Positions 7,196 through 15,215 of a stretch of DNA of 45,711 nt are shown in pieces. Source of the DNA: an uncultured Colwellia sp. (lineage in GTDB: Bacteria > Pseudomonadota > Gammaproteobacteria > Enterobacterales > Alteromonadaceae). The stretch is from NCBI GenBank assembly GCA_913063325.1, contig CAJXYE010000036.1:1-45711 (forward strand), read 5' to 3'. The notes beneath the pieces were generated by a model that saw only the letters and a program-made list of their open reading frames with translations, was not told the origin of the DNA and ran no database searches. The position numbers and the translations under genes were made by a program. Numbering within the stretch: the stretch's first letter is position 1; every line of letters begins with the position of its first letter.

Positions 7196-9721
7196 ATGAA
7201 ATTTAAATTATCTACCCTAACATTAGCATTGTTACCTGCAATGACAATGACACAAGCCTTTGCTGAAGATGCACAACCAACAGCGTACAGCACAAATTCA
7301 TTAATCGTCACTTATAAAGCGGGTACTACTCAAGCGCAACAATCCATGGCGAATAATGGTGCTGCAGTACAACATTTTAACAATATACTTGGTGGCCGTT
7401 TAGCTAAGCTGACCGTAGAAACCGACGATATTCACGTCTTAATGAAGCGTCTAAGAAAACACCCGGCGATTGAAAACGTTGAATTAAATTACCACATTAG
7501 CATTAACGAACCAGCAGCAGCTGTTGATGATGTACATTATAATCAGTTATGGAGTTTAAAAAATACCGGTCAAGATATTAATGGTGTAACAGGTGTTGCT
7601 GGCGCTGATATTGACGCAGAAACCGCTTGGCAAAAAACCACCGGCAGTAAAGCAGTAGTGGTTGGCGTGATTGATACCGGCCTAAATTATAACCATGAAG
7701 ATTTAGTCAACAACGTGTGGACAAACTTCGCTGAACTTAATGGCAAGCCAGGGATTGATGATGATGGCAATGGTTACATCGATGATATTCACGGTTGGGA
7801 TGCCTTTGATAATGACGGCGATCCAATGGATGAAAATGCCCACGGTACACACGTAGCGGGTACGATTGGTGCAGAAGGCAATAATGGCATTGGCGTCGTG
7901 GGTGTTAATCATGAGATAAGCATTGTTGGTTGTCGTTTCTTAGGACCAACAGGCTCAGGTACAACTGCGGGTGCTATTGGTTGTTTAGATTATATGTTGG
8001 CTGTTAAAGAAATAAATGGTTTAAACGTTAAAGTCACTAATAACTCTTGGGGTGGTGGACCACACTCACAAGCGTTAGAAGATGCCATTATTAAACACAA
8101 CGAGGCGGGGATTTTATTTGTCTCTGCCGCGGGTAACAATGGCTCAGATAACGATAAAAATGATTATTACCCGGCAAATTATAACGTGCCAAACGTCATG
8201 TCAATTGCTTCAACCACCAACAAAGATAACAAGTCTGGCTTTTCACAATATGGTTTAAGCACTGTAGATATGGGTGCGCCGGGCTCTGACATTGCTTCTA
8301 CAGGACTTGGTAATACATACATTTGGATGTCGGGTACCTCTATGGCATCCCCTCAAGTATCGGGTGCTGCCGCATTACTTGCATCAGTTGATGAAAGCAT
8401 CAGTATTGCTGACATGAAAAACATTTTAATGACCACCGGCGATTCAATAGCTGGGTTAGCCGGTAAAACCGTTTCTGGTAAACGGTTAAATGTCGCTAAT
8501 GCCGTTCTAGAAGCCAACCCTGTAACCGGCTATAAACTTGCTGCCGATGCGCGATTTGTGACAGTTGTTGCCGGTGAAAGCGCTGAATTTATGTTAACTT
8601 CAGCCGCTAAACTAGATTGGGGCGGAACCATAACGTTTGATACAACGGGTGAATTAAGTGCCACCTTTGAACCAGAAACGATTACTGCTGGTCAAAGCAC
8701 TTCAGTTAACATCCCTACCGCTGACGATACTGCATTTGGCTATTATAACGTGGTAGTAGCAGGTAATACAGGCGAGCAATTAGATAATGAAGGTAATCCA
8801 ATTAAAGACAAAAGTATTACTTTTGGTGTTGATGTTTTACCACAAGGCATGGAAAAGTTTACTTTTGCTAAAAACGAGTTTATTGACTTGCCTGATGGTG
8901 ATACCCAAGGCGTACAAAGTGTACTTGCTTTAGCCGATGTCATTACCACCATTAATACTACCGTGTCTATTAACATTCCAACGGGCGATAGCTCTGACTT
9001 TAAGGTGAAATTAACGTCTCCTGCAGGCACAACTAAAGTCGTTCATAACCGCACAAGTGTTGAAGGTGAAGGTTTAGTGGCAGAAATTGACTTAGGCCGC
9101 GCTTTTTACGGAGAAACCGTTGCCGGAGATTGGACATTAACAGTAGCCGATGAAGTACGTCTTGATAGAGCAACGTTTGCAGGTTGGACGGTTACTTTTG
9201 ATGGTGTTGGTTCAAAAGCACCAGCAGCTCCGGCGACAGAGTTTAGTTATGTAGCCGAAGGCTTAATGGTGAACTTTACTGACTTATCAACCGATAACAA
9301 CAACGACATTGTCAGTTATGCATGGGACTTTGGTGATGGTTCAACATCAACCGAGCAAAGCCCAAGTCACACTTTTGCTAGTGATGGTAGTTATGAAGTT
9401 AGCCTAACCGCGACAGATGCTCGTGAAGTATCAACAACTCGAACTAAAACAGTTTGGGCAGCAGCTTCATCACTTGAACTCACTGTGCCTCGTCAATACC
9501 TATCTCGTCGCGGAACATTACGTAACAAGTTGGTTTGGTCTGGCTCTGCGGAAAGTGCTGAAACGGTATCTATCATCAGAAATGGTGTTGAAATTGCTTC
9601 TGACGTTGCTAACACGGGTAAATACACAGATTCAGAGCGTCGCGTTAAAGAGACTAGCTTTGACTATCAAGTATGTGACAGCGACGGCGTTTGTTCACCA
9701 AAGGTATTGGTTGAATTTTAA
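7196..9721 (+). CDS. Secreted subtilisin-family (S8) protease with P-domain and PKD domain
   Basis: 841 residues from the ATG at 7196, chosen because it begins the signal peptide (MKFKLSTLTLALLPAMTMTQ, cleavage after AFA); an upstream in-frame start at 7118 would bury it. A prodomain of inhibitor-I9 type (about 35-103) precedes the S8 catalytic domain. Catalytic residues visible are Asp160 (VIDTG), His216 (AHGTHVAG) and Ser382 (SGTSMASPQ), with the SAAGNNG oxyanion Asn between. A proprotein-convertase P-domain follows (about 565-680, ending WTLTVADE..FAGWTVTF), then a PKD domain (about 686-765, YAWDFGDGS) and an Ig-like C-terminal region. It is predicted to be an extracellular endopeptidase. 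It is divergent from the curlin gene, so it may act on surface proteins or simply on environmental protein. Confidence 0.93.
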   Translation: MKFKLSTLTLALLPAMTMTQAFAEDAQPTAYSTNSLIVTYKAGTTQAQQSMANNGAAVQHFNNILGGRLAKLTVETDDIHVLMKRLRKHPAIENVELNYHISINEPAAAVDDVHYNQLWSLKNTGQDINGVTGVAGADIDAETAWQKTTGSKAVVVGVIDTGLNYNHEDLVNNVWTNFAELNGKPGIDDDGNGYIDDIHGWDAFDNDGDPMDENAHGTHVAGTIGAEGNNGIGVVGVNHEISIVGCRFLGPTGSGTTAGAIGCLDYMLAVKEINGLNVKVTNNSWGGGPHSQALEDAIIKHNEAGILFVSAAGNNGSDNDKNDYYPANYNVPNVMSIASTTNKDNKSGFSQYGLSTVDMGAPGSDIASTGLGNTYIWMSGTSMASPQVSGAAALLASVDESISIADMKNILMTTGDSIAGLAGKTVSGKRLNVANAVLEANPVTGYKLAADARFVTVVAGESAEFMLTSAAKLDWGGTITFDTTGELSATFEPETITAGQSTSVNIPTADDTAFGYYNVVVAGNTGEQLDNEGNPIKDKSITFGVDVLPQGMEKFTFAKNEFIDLPDGDTQGVQSVLALADVITTINTTVSINIPTGDSSDFKVKLTSPAGTTKVVHNRTSVEGEGLVAEIDLGRAFYGETVAGDWTLTVADEVRLDRATFAGWTVTFDGVGSKAPAAPATEFSYVAEGLMVNFTDLSTDNNNDIVSYAWDFGDGSTSTEQSPSHTFASDGSYEVSLTATDAREVSTTRTKTVWAAASSLELTVPRQYLSRRGTLRNKLVWSGSAESAETVSIIRNGVEIASDVANTGKYTDSERRVKETSFDYQVCDSDGVCSPKVLVEF

Positions 9722-9742
9722 TTAAAATCAATCTTTAAAACT

Positions 9743-9772
9743 AAGGGCTGCTGAGCTAAGTAGCCCTTTTAT
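9743..9772 (+). terminator. Terminator of the S8 protease gene
   Basis: AAGGGCT and AGCCCTT form a 7-bp stem around a 12-base loop, followed by TTTTATTT, 20 bp after the stop codon. Confidence 0.75.
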
Positions 9773-9808
9773 TTGAGTGAATACCATAGCGGTAACTTAG
9801 GAAAAATA

Positions 9809-10417
9809 ATGAAAAAATTTATAACTACATTAACTGGATTATGTTTACTGTTAAGCATGACAAGTATTAACGCGCATGCTGGTTTAATCACACAGAATTT
9901 AACTAACAGTTATCAAATAGACAATAATGGGTTTACAGTCTACCCACAAACACTGAGTACCAGCATTATTATTACTACACCTAGCACAATTTCACAGGAC
10001 GATTATGCAAGCTTTTTCTGGGAATTTAATAGCTCCAGATTAGCGTCGATTAGCTTTAACATGACATTATTAGGCAATACAAATAACTTTGCTTTGGCCT
10101 CTTTTTTTGTTGGTGAGCAAACCCTTTGGTCGCAACCTGAAACTCTAGCTAAATTAACCAATATTACCCTTGATTTATCTCAATACGACTTTTCAAACTT
10201 AAGCGCAGATATTGTAAAACTAGGCTTTAAGTTAGAAGCCCAAAATATTAACGGTGATTATGTACGTGTAAGTCGTCGAGATAAAAGTAGCTTACAATTA
10301 AGTGATATTGAATTAACTCGCATTGAAGTGCCAGAGCCATCTTCTCTTGCTTTATTTTTAATCGCTATTACCTTTATTACTAGAAGCAAACTCACTAGAA
10401 GGCAATTAACAAAATAG
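9809..10417 (+). CDS. PEP-CTERM sorting-domain protein
   Basis: 202 residues from the ATG at 9809 (AGGA just upstream; the longer in-frame start at 9773 would place 12 residues before the signal peptide and overlaps the protease terminator region). It has an N-terminal signal peptide (about 1-26, ending NAHAG). The C-terminus carries VPEPSSLALF, a hydrophobic stretch and a basic tail (RSKLTRRQLTK). This is the tripartite PEP-CTERM signal recognised by exosortase EpsH/XrtA, with anchoring and release linked to exopolysaccharide. The central region, rich in Ser, Thr and Asn, matches nothing I recognise. No exosortase is in the window. It lies between an S8 protease and cutC, each separated by a terminator. 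Confidence 0.82.
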   Translation: MKKFITTLTGLCLLLSMTSINAHAGLITQNLTNSYQIDNNGFTVYPQTLSTSIIITTPSTISQDDYASFFWEFNSSRLASISFNMTLLGNTNNFALASFFVGEQTLWSQPETLAKLTNITLDLSQYDFSNLSADIVKLGFKLEAQNINGDYVRVSRRDKSSLQLSDIELTRIEVPEPSSLALFLIAITFITRSKLTRRQLTK

Positions 10418-10448
10418 CACCAAACTAAATTTATAATATGAACCTTTA

Positions 10449-10482
10449 ATGAGAACTCTAGATATAGAGCTCTCATTTTTAT
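10449..10482 (+). terminator. Terminator of the PEP-CTERM gene
   Basis: A 12-bp stem with one mismatch (ATGAGAACTCTA with TAGAGCTCTCAT), a four-base loop, then TTTTTATTT. Confidence 0.8.
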
Positions 10483-10515
10483 TTATAACAAGAAAAGTAA
10501 ACATCAGGAACCACC

Positions 10516-11256
10516 ATGTTAGAAAATATCCCCCTAGAAATTTGCCTAGAGTCTTGCGAAGACGCCATTGCCGCCCAAAAAGGTGGCGCGCAACGGGTCG
10601 AATTATGTGACAACTTAATCGAGGGTGGAACAACCCCTAGTGCAGGTATGATCGCCATGACACGTGAGCACATCAGTATTGGTTTACAAGTGATTATTCG
10701 ACCCCGCGGCGGTGATTTTTGTTATTCAGAAATTGAACTGGATGCAATGAAATATGACATTCATCACTGTAAAACCCTAGGGGTTGATGGTGTGGTGTTT
10801 GGATTATTGAAAAGCGACGGCAATATTGATTATGAAAAAACCAAAGAGTTAATTGATATAGCTCGGCCAATGAACGTTACTTTTCACCGCGCCTTTGATA
10901 TGTGCAGAGACCCGTATCAAGCGTTAGAAGAATTAATTGAACTGGGTGTCGACCGCATTTTAACCAGTGGCCAAGAGCCAACGGTTTTTGAAGGTTTAGA
11001 CCTAATTACCGATCTTGTTGAAAAAGCCGATGACCGTATAATCATTATGCCAGGTTGTGGCATTACGATTAAGAATGCTAAGAAAATAGCCGAACGTAGT
11101 GGCTGTAAAGAAATGCATGTTGTTGCCAATGCCTTTGTTGAAAGCAAAATGGATTATCGTAATGACAATTGTTTTATGGGTACGGAAATGCGTTCGGCGG
11201 AATATCATCGTAAGGTGACTTCAGCTTCTCATGTTTATACCTTTAAGCAGTTATAA
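10516..11256 (+). CDS. cutC: CutC family protein, copy 2 (complete)
   Basis: 246 residues, the usual CutC length. The start is supported by AGGA upstream. Family blocks visible are LEICLESCEDA near the N-terminus, GGAQRVELCDNLIEGGTTPS, IIRPRGGDF, TFHRAFDM, DRILTSGQ and MPGCGITIKNA, consistent with a TIM barrel. CutC was described in E. coli as a copper-homeostasis protein; the biochemical role remains uncertain. Its last third and downstream flank are duplicated at 1-434. The codon-level differences between copies are mostly synonymous, so both were probably under selection for some time. Confidence 0.93.
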   Translation: MLENIPLEICLESCEDAIAAQKGGAQRVELCDNLIEGGTTPSAGMIAMTREHISIGLQVIIRPRGGDFCYSEIELDAMKYDIHHCKTLGVDGVVFGLLKSDGNIDYEKTKELIDIARPMNVTFHRAFDMCRDPYQALEELIELGVDRILTSGQEPTVFEGLDLITDLVEKADDRIIIMPGCGITIKNAKKIAERSGCKEMHVVANAFVESKMDYRNDNCFMGTEMRSAEYHRKVTSASHVYTFKQL

Positions 11257-11358
11257 ACATAGCTTTAGCACTTATAAAAAGGTTTTAAACATTTATAAGT
11301 GCTTAAATTATTTCATCCACCGATGGGCTTACCTCAATCAGTAAGTCCAGTTCAACCA
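10990..11358 (+). repeat. Long direct repeat, right copy (cutC 3' end plus downstream tail)
   Basis: Partner of 1-434. The coding part is 10990-11256 and the conserved tail 11301-11358. The left copy could extend further upstream beyond the window, so this may be only part of the duplication. Confidence 0.9.
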
Positions 11359-11496
11359 AAACACTACGGCTAACCTACTACCTCACTTCCCTAAAAATCC
11401 ACCAGCCTAATACACTAACTAATCCCCATTCCGAGTTAGTCAGATAATTTTGACTATAAATTTTGTTATTTTTACATTTTAATTATTAGCCTCTTA

Positions 11497-11513
11497 TGTG
11501 CCACAATGACACA
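11497..11513. promoter_or_regulatory. Toxin-antitoxin operator O1
   Basis: A palindrome matching TGTGNCANNNTGNCACA exactly. It lies just upstream of the predicted -35 box. The second copy is centred 55 bp away. Confidence 0.65.
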
Positions 11514-11517
11514 AAAC

Positions 11518-11546
11518 TTGCCTATTTAAGATTAAATAGCCATAAT
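11518..11546 (+). promoter_or_regulatory. Predicted sigma-70 promoter of the toxin-antitoxin operon
   Basis: TTGCCT, a 17-base spacer, then CATAAT, placed exactly between the two operator copies. The expected transcription start falls inside operator O2. Confidence 0.6.
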
Positions 11547-11551
11547 ACATA

Positions 11552-11568
11552 TGTGACATTTTGACACA
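11552..11568. promoter_or_regulatory. Toxin-antitoxin operator O2
   Basis: The second exact match to TGTGNCANNNTGNCACA, covering the predicted transcription start and lying 21 bp before the antitoxin ATG. Binding by the antitoxin or the complex would block transcription. Confidence 0.65.
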
Positions 11569-11589
11569 TTAAAGTAAAGGAATAAAATT

Positions 11590-11862
11590 ATGGCTGCTAC
11601 ATCACCCAGAATCACTGCTAGGGTAGATATTGATACCCAATGCTTACTAAGTAAGGCTACTGCATTAGCTGGGATGTCCAGTATAAACTCGTTCGTTTTA
11701 AGTGCTGCGGTAGAAAAAGCCAAACAAATTATTGAGCGAGAGCAAGTACTTAAACTCAGCCAACATGATGCCATTATGCTAATGGAAGCTTTAGACAAGC
11801 CAGCAACAGCTAACGCTAAATTAAAAATGGCGGCCTCTCGCTATCAAAGTAAAACACAATAA
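11590..11862 (+). CDS. DUF1778 ribbon-helix-helix antitoxin
   Basis: 90 residues. The N-terminal ITARVDIDTQCLLSKATALAGMSSINSFVLSAAVEKA pattern is split here as ITARVD, then LLSKATALAGMS and NSFVLSAAVEKA; it is the ribbon-helix-helix signature of DUF1778 antitoxins such as TacA. The C-terminal part (LSQHDAIMLMEALDKPA) is the toxin-wrapping tail. An AAAGGA site precedes the ATG. The stop and the toxin start overlap (TAATG), so the two genes are translationally coupled. It should repress its own promoter through the two palindromes upstream. Confidence 0.92.
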   Translation: MAATSPRITARVDIDTQCLLSKATALAGMSSINSFVLSAAVEKAKQIIEREQVLKLSQHDAIMLMEALDKPATANAKLKMAASRYQSKTQ

Positions 11863-12362
11863 TGAAAACTGTTCTGTTAGATAAAACTAAGCATGATAGA
11901 AATAATTTCAACTGTGAAATTACAGCCTTAAATCACTATTTTAAAGCTATGGCAAGCCAGCAAGCAAAAAAGGATAACACTAGAACATTTGTTCTCGAAG
12001 ATACCACCAACAATTCACAGGTAATTGGCTTCTACACCCTCACCATGACACCTATCGAATTAAGGAGCTTACCTTCGAGACTGCAAAAAAAGCATCAGTC
12101 ATCCACTTCAGGAGGTTTAATTGCGCGTCTTGGTGTTGATCTAAAGTACAAAGGTCAAGGTTTTGGTGAATGGTTATTAATTGACGCACTTGCCAAATTA
12201 CTTGGTGCCAGCGATAGTGTCGCGTTTCCAGTAATTATTGTCGAGGCAAAAGATGGCTCAAAGCATTTTTATGAAAAATATGGTTTTACCGCCTTTGAAG
12301 ACGATGAGAGTAAACTATTTATCACCATTGCCGATGTCAGGGCGAGTTTAAGTAATCTCTAG
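11862..12362 (+). CDS. GNAT-family toxin (TacT-like tRNA acetyltransferase)
   Basis: 166 residues, the usual TacT/AtaT size. It has the acetyl-CoA binding motif KGQGFG at 97-102 and the C-terminal FYEKYGF block carrying the conserved catalytic Tyr. Members of this family acetylate the amino group of charged tRNAs and arrest translation; the DUF1778 partner neutralises them. The one-base overlap with the antitoxin gene supports a functional pair. tRNA specificity cannot be read from sequence. Confidence 0.9.
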   Translation: MKTVLLDKTKHDRNNFNCEITALNHYFKAMASQQAKKDNTRTFVLEDTTNNSQVIGFYTLTMTPIELRSLPSRLQKKHQSSTSGGLIARLGVDLKYKGQGFGEWLLIDALAKLLGASDSVAFPVIIVEAKDGSKHFYEKYGFTAFEDDESKLFITIADVRASLSNL

Positions 12363-12470
12363 CTATAACAATATGAATGTGACTAAGCTAGGGGGTTAAA
12401 GCTATGGCACTATCGCCCTTAGCTAGATAGAACCAATAACATAAAAGTAACTTGTACCTATTTTGAATAT

Positions 12471-12502
12471 AGAAAAAAAGCTAACCATTTCTGGTTAGCT
12501 TT
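12471..12502 (-). terminator. Terminator of yajD (may act both ways)
   Basis: An 11-bp perfect stem (AAAGCTAACCA with TGGTTAGCTTT) and a four-base loop. The minus-strand side ends in seven T, fitting the convergent yajD. It could also stop transcripts of the toxin gene. Confidence 0.75.
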
Positions 12503-12530
12503 CATCTTACCCAAGAAGAGCGTTAGCCGA

Positions 12531-12875
12531 CTACTTTTTTAACATTGATTTTAAATCCGCGAATGGATTATAGGTGGCGGTATCTTGATTGGTATCGCCA
12601 GCTTTAACTTCCGTTTTATAATTGGCATGGTCTGTGTATTTTGCATGCTCGTTATCATGGCAGTAAATGCACAATAACTCCCAATTACTACCATCATTTG
12701 GGTTATTGGTATGGTCATGATCCATATGGTGTACAGTTAACTCTCTTAAGTTAGAAAACTCAAAAGCACGGGCACAACGGCCACATACCCAAGGGAATAA
12801 CTTTAATGCTCGGTCACGATAACCTTTTTCTTGTTGTTTGTAATTGGCACTAGTGCCAAAGCGATCTGAGGACAT
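12531..12875 (-). CDS. yajD: YajD-like HNH nuclease
   Basis: 114 residues, matching E. coli YajD in length. It has the zinc-binding CGRC, the HNH core HHMDHDH, and WELLCIYCHDNEH, which holds the second Cys pair and the final His. The HNH fold predicts a metal-dependent nuclease; the cellular role of YajD is unknown. The C-terminal tail (NPFADLKSMLKK) is conserved in the family. It is a single gene with its own terminator, convergent with the toxin gene. Confidence 0.88.
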   Translation of the reverse strand: MSSDRFGTSANYKQQEKGYRDRALKLFPWVCGRCARAFEFSNLRELTVHHMDHDHTNNPNDGSNWELLCIYCHDNEHAKYTDHANYKTEVKAGDTNQDTATYNPFADLKSMLKK

Positions 12876-12989
12876 AATATATAGGACAGTAATAAGTATA
12901 ATGGGGATAGTGTATTGCTAAGCCCCCTACTTAGCAATAGTGAGTGTTAGCAATACTGAGTACGTGGTGATAGTCGATTAAAACAAGAA

Positions 12990-13400
12990 CTACATATTCA
13001 GCGTATTTATTTCGACTTTAGTTTGTTGCTCTAAGACTTCCAATGTTTTTCCATGTGGGATGGGTAAACGTGACTCAGGATCAACTTGCACAAAAACGAT
13101 ATCATCAGCTAAACAAATAGTTTTTTTAGTGGCTTTATTACGCACCAAGCAAGTCACGGTAATAGACGTTCTACCTACCTTTTTGGTTACTAAACCAAAT
13201 TCAACTACATCGCCCTGCATCGCTGGAGATTCAAAGCTAATTTCTCCAATATGCTTGGTAACCAAGCAGTTTGTTTCTAATTGACAGATAGCGTAAATAG
13301 CCGCCTCTTCATCAATCCATTCAAGCGCGCGACCGCCAAATAAAGAGTTTGCATAATTTAAATCATTGGGCATAACAAGACGACGAGACAGAAAGCGCAT
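12990..13400 (-). CDS. Acyl-CoA thioesterase, hotdog fold (YciA/BFIT-like)
   Basis: 136 residues. MPNDLNYANSLFGGRALEWID is split here as MPNDLNYANSLFGG and ALEWIDEEAAI, the hallmark of cytoplasmic hotdog acyl-CoA thioesterases, with the catalytic Asp in the N-terminal loop. The strand GDVVEFGLVTKKVGRTSITVT follows as GDVVEFGLV and KVGRTSITV. It hydrolyses acyl-CoA to free acid and CoA; chain-length preference is unknown. It is divergent from the DUF1697 gene and not in an evident operon. Confidence 0.85.
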   Translation of the reverse strand: MRFLSRRLVMPNDLNYANSLFGGRALEWIDEEAAIYAICQLETNCLVTKHIGEISFESPAMQGDVVEFGLVTKKVGRTSITVTCLVRNKATKKTICLADDIVFVQVDPESRLPIPHGKTLEVLEQQTKVEINTLNM

Positions 13401-13622
13401 AATTAACCTTAAGGGTATATTGAAGTGGTATGACCTATTATAGCACTTAACTTAGCAATTACTGAGTTTTAACTCTAATTGATGTACGGTTATCTTAATG
13501 CTTCACATGACTTGCCTATCATCTCTTATTAAGGCCGTCAAAAAAATAATCTCGATAATATTTACATTAACTATTTTAATATAAAAGCCGCTAGGATAAA
13601 TTAAGCTATTTAAGGAAAAATC

Positions 13623-14141
13623 GTGAATAAATATATCGTATTATTTAGAGGCATTAATGTTGGAGGTAAAAACTTATTACCAATGAAGCAGCTTGTGCCA
13701 CTGTTAGAGAAAGATGGCTTTGAAGATGTTTCGTTTTATATTCAAAGTGGTAATGTGGTATTAAAAAGCATTCAAGCGCCTGCAGAAGCGATTAGAACTA
13801 TCGTATTAAATAATTTTGGCTTTTCACCTGAAATATTTATCTTAGACGAAGCACAGTTCTCTAATGCTTCAAGTAATAACCCTTATCAGTCTTTCGAAGG
13901 AAAATTTGTACATTTTTATTTTTGCCATAGCCCTATTAAGCTAAACCAAGAGAAAATGGATAAATACATCACAGGATCAGAAGAGTATTTTATAAACGAC
14001 AAGGTATTTTATTTACATGCTCCCGAAGGTATTGGTCGCTCTAAACTTGTCGCAAATATAGAAAGGTGCCTAGGACAAGCCTCAACGGGTCGTAATTTAA
14101 ATACAATAAATAAAATAAGCGCTATGCTATTAAAATTTTAA
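13623..14141 (+). CDS. DUF1697 family protein
   Basis: 172 residues with the family start YIVLFRGINVGGKN, LLPMKQL and the SGNVVL block. DUF1697 proteins are widespread and have no assigned function. AGG lies just upstream of the start, which here is GTG (GTGAATAAATAT). It is monocistronic, with a hairpin terminator directly after the stop. Confidence 0.85.
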   Translation: MNKYIVLFRGINVGGKNLLPMKQLVPLLEKDGFEDVSFYIQSGNVVLKSIQAPAEAIRTIVLNNFGFSPEIFILDEAQFSNASSNNPYQSFEGKFVHFYFCHSPIKLNQEKMDKYITGSEEYFINDKVFYLHAPEGIGRSKLVANIERCLGQASTGRNLNTINKISAMLLKF

Positions 14142-14170
14142 AAAGCCCTACTGCACGTAGAGCTTTTTAA
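14140..14170 (+). terminator. Terminator of the DUF1697 gene
   Basis: A 12-bp stem with one mismatch (AAAAAGCCCTAC with GTAGAGCTTTTT) and a five-base loop. A and T runs on both sides mean it could also serve the convergent gene. Confidence 0.75.
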
Positions 14171-14213
14171 TTAGCAATAAGTTGACCTTATGTTCACGCC
14201 AGAAGGTAAATAA

Positions 14214-14873
14214 TTAGGAAAAAATATTTTTAAAACTATCAGCCATCTTCATAAGTTTTTCTTTCATTGTTCGCTTTAAATCGATATCAACACTACTGAA
14301 GATTGAAAACCCTTCAATGATAAGGGTTGGTACTGGTGTGCTTGATCTTACATGGCTAAGCTCATTATTAGGCGCTGCATTATCAATACTGGCAAAAATA
14401 CAAAAAGCTTTAGAAGCCACATTAACATTTTCAGGTACATAAATAGTATCACTACTAAATAGGCTAAATATTTTTATACGCACTTCTTGTTGACTAAACA
14501 CCGCATCAGTAAAATCGATATCTGTGCTACTAAAAATACTAAAATAACGTATTTCTTTAGCAACTCTAAACGCCCCTCCCCGATTGCTACTACTAAAGAT
14601 ATTTACCATAGTATCAACTTCTTCAGCTTCACCAGCGACATAGTTTGGTGCCAAGTCTTGCTTTTTACTTTCAACAAATGCTTTATCAACGGCAAGTGGT
14701 AAGTCGTTAGTTAGATCAACTAAGTCTTGATGATTAGCCAACTCCATCGCTTGATCTAATCGGCGTTCAAACGCCTCGTAAGATATTTCGCCATGGCTAT
14801 AGTTCATGATCAATTGATCAATCACTTCGCTACGAACTGTTTCTATGGGTCTATCGGTTAAGGTAACTGGCAT
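14214..14873 (-). CDS. DUF1707 and LiaF-like domain protein
   Basis: 219 residues from the ATG at 14873, chosen because AAGGA precedes it at good spacing; the ATG 18 bases further upstream has none. The N-terminal ~50 residues (SEVIDQLIMNYSHGEISYEAFERRLDQA, given here as DQLIMNYSHGEISYEAFERR) resemble the DUF1707/SHOCT-type short domain. The rest contains three beta-rich repeats with FS(I/L)FSS, as in the C-terminal LiaF/cell-wall-active-antibiotic-response domain. LiaF acts in envelope-stress sensing in Firmicutes; the role in Gammaproteobacteria is not known. There is no membrane segment, unlike LiaF. Confidence 0.7.
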   Translation of the reverse strand: MPVTLTDRPIETVRSEVIDQLIMNYSHGEISYEAFERRLDQAMELANHQDLVDLTNDLPLAVDKAFVESKKQDLAPNYVAGEAEEVDTMVNIFSSSNRGGAFRVAKEIRYFSIFSSTDIDFTDAVFSQQEVRIKIFSLFSSDTIYVPENVNVASKAFCIFASIDNAAPNNELSHVRSSTPVPTLIIEGFSIFSSVDIDLKRTMKEKLMKMADSFKNIFS

Positions 14874-15215
14874 TTTACTTTCCTTGTGCATTTAAGTACT
14901 TTTATAACTTATTTACATATGAGTAACACTGTAACAAATACAGAAGCAATGACAATGCCAACAATATTAACCAATAAATACAATGAGTTGTAAAACTAAG
15001 GAGGAGTGGAAATAATAAAAACACAAAGAATTAGTTATATTGACTAAAAAAAGATGAATATTGCGAATAAAATTGAGGAAACTAAGGTGTTATTTAGAAT
15101 TAATAACCTTAGAACTAGTTTTTTAATTCTAAGGTTATATTCTGATCGCAATATTATAGTGTCTTAGCAAATATATATGATTGATTATGCATTACACTAA
15201 TAAACTAACTAGCGA
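14874..15215. other. Gap between miaE and the DUF1707 gene
   Basis: 342 bp, AT-rich, with no gene seen. It holds the long hairpin at 15096-15143 and presumably the promoter of the DUF1707 gene. Confidence 0.6.
15096..15143 (-). terminator. Long hairpin downstream of miaE
   Basis: ATAACCTTAGAA (15103-15114) pairs perfectly with TTCTAAGGTTAT (15127-15138). After a two-base bulge AGAAT pairs with ATTCT. There is no T-run. Its position about 75 bp after the miaE stop suggests an RNA 3'-end structure. Confidence 0.45.

Larger units (their letters stand above)
11257..11589. other. Intergenic region between cutC copy 2 and the toxin-antitoxin operon
   Basis: 333 bp. It contains an inverted repeat after cutC (AGCACTTATAAA with a partner near TTTATAAGTGCT at 11271-11302), which may terminate cutC. 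It then holds the duplicated tail (to 11358), about 130 bp with nothing recognised, and the toxin-antitoxin promoter with its two operators. Confidence 0.6.
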
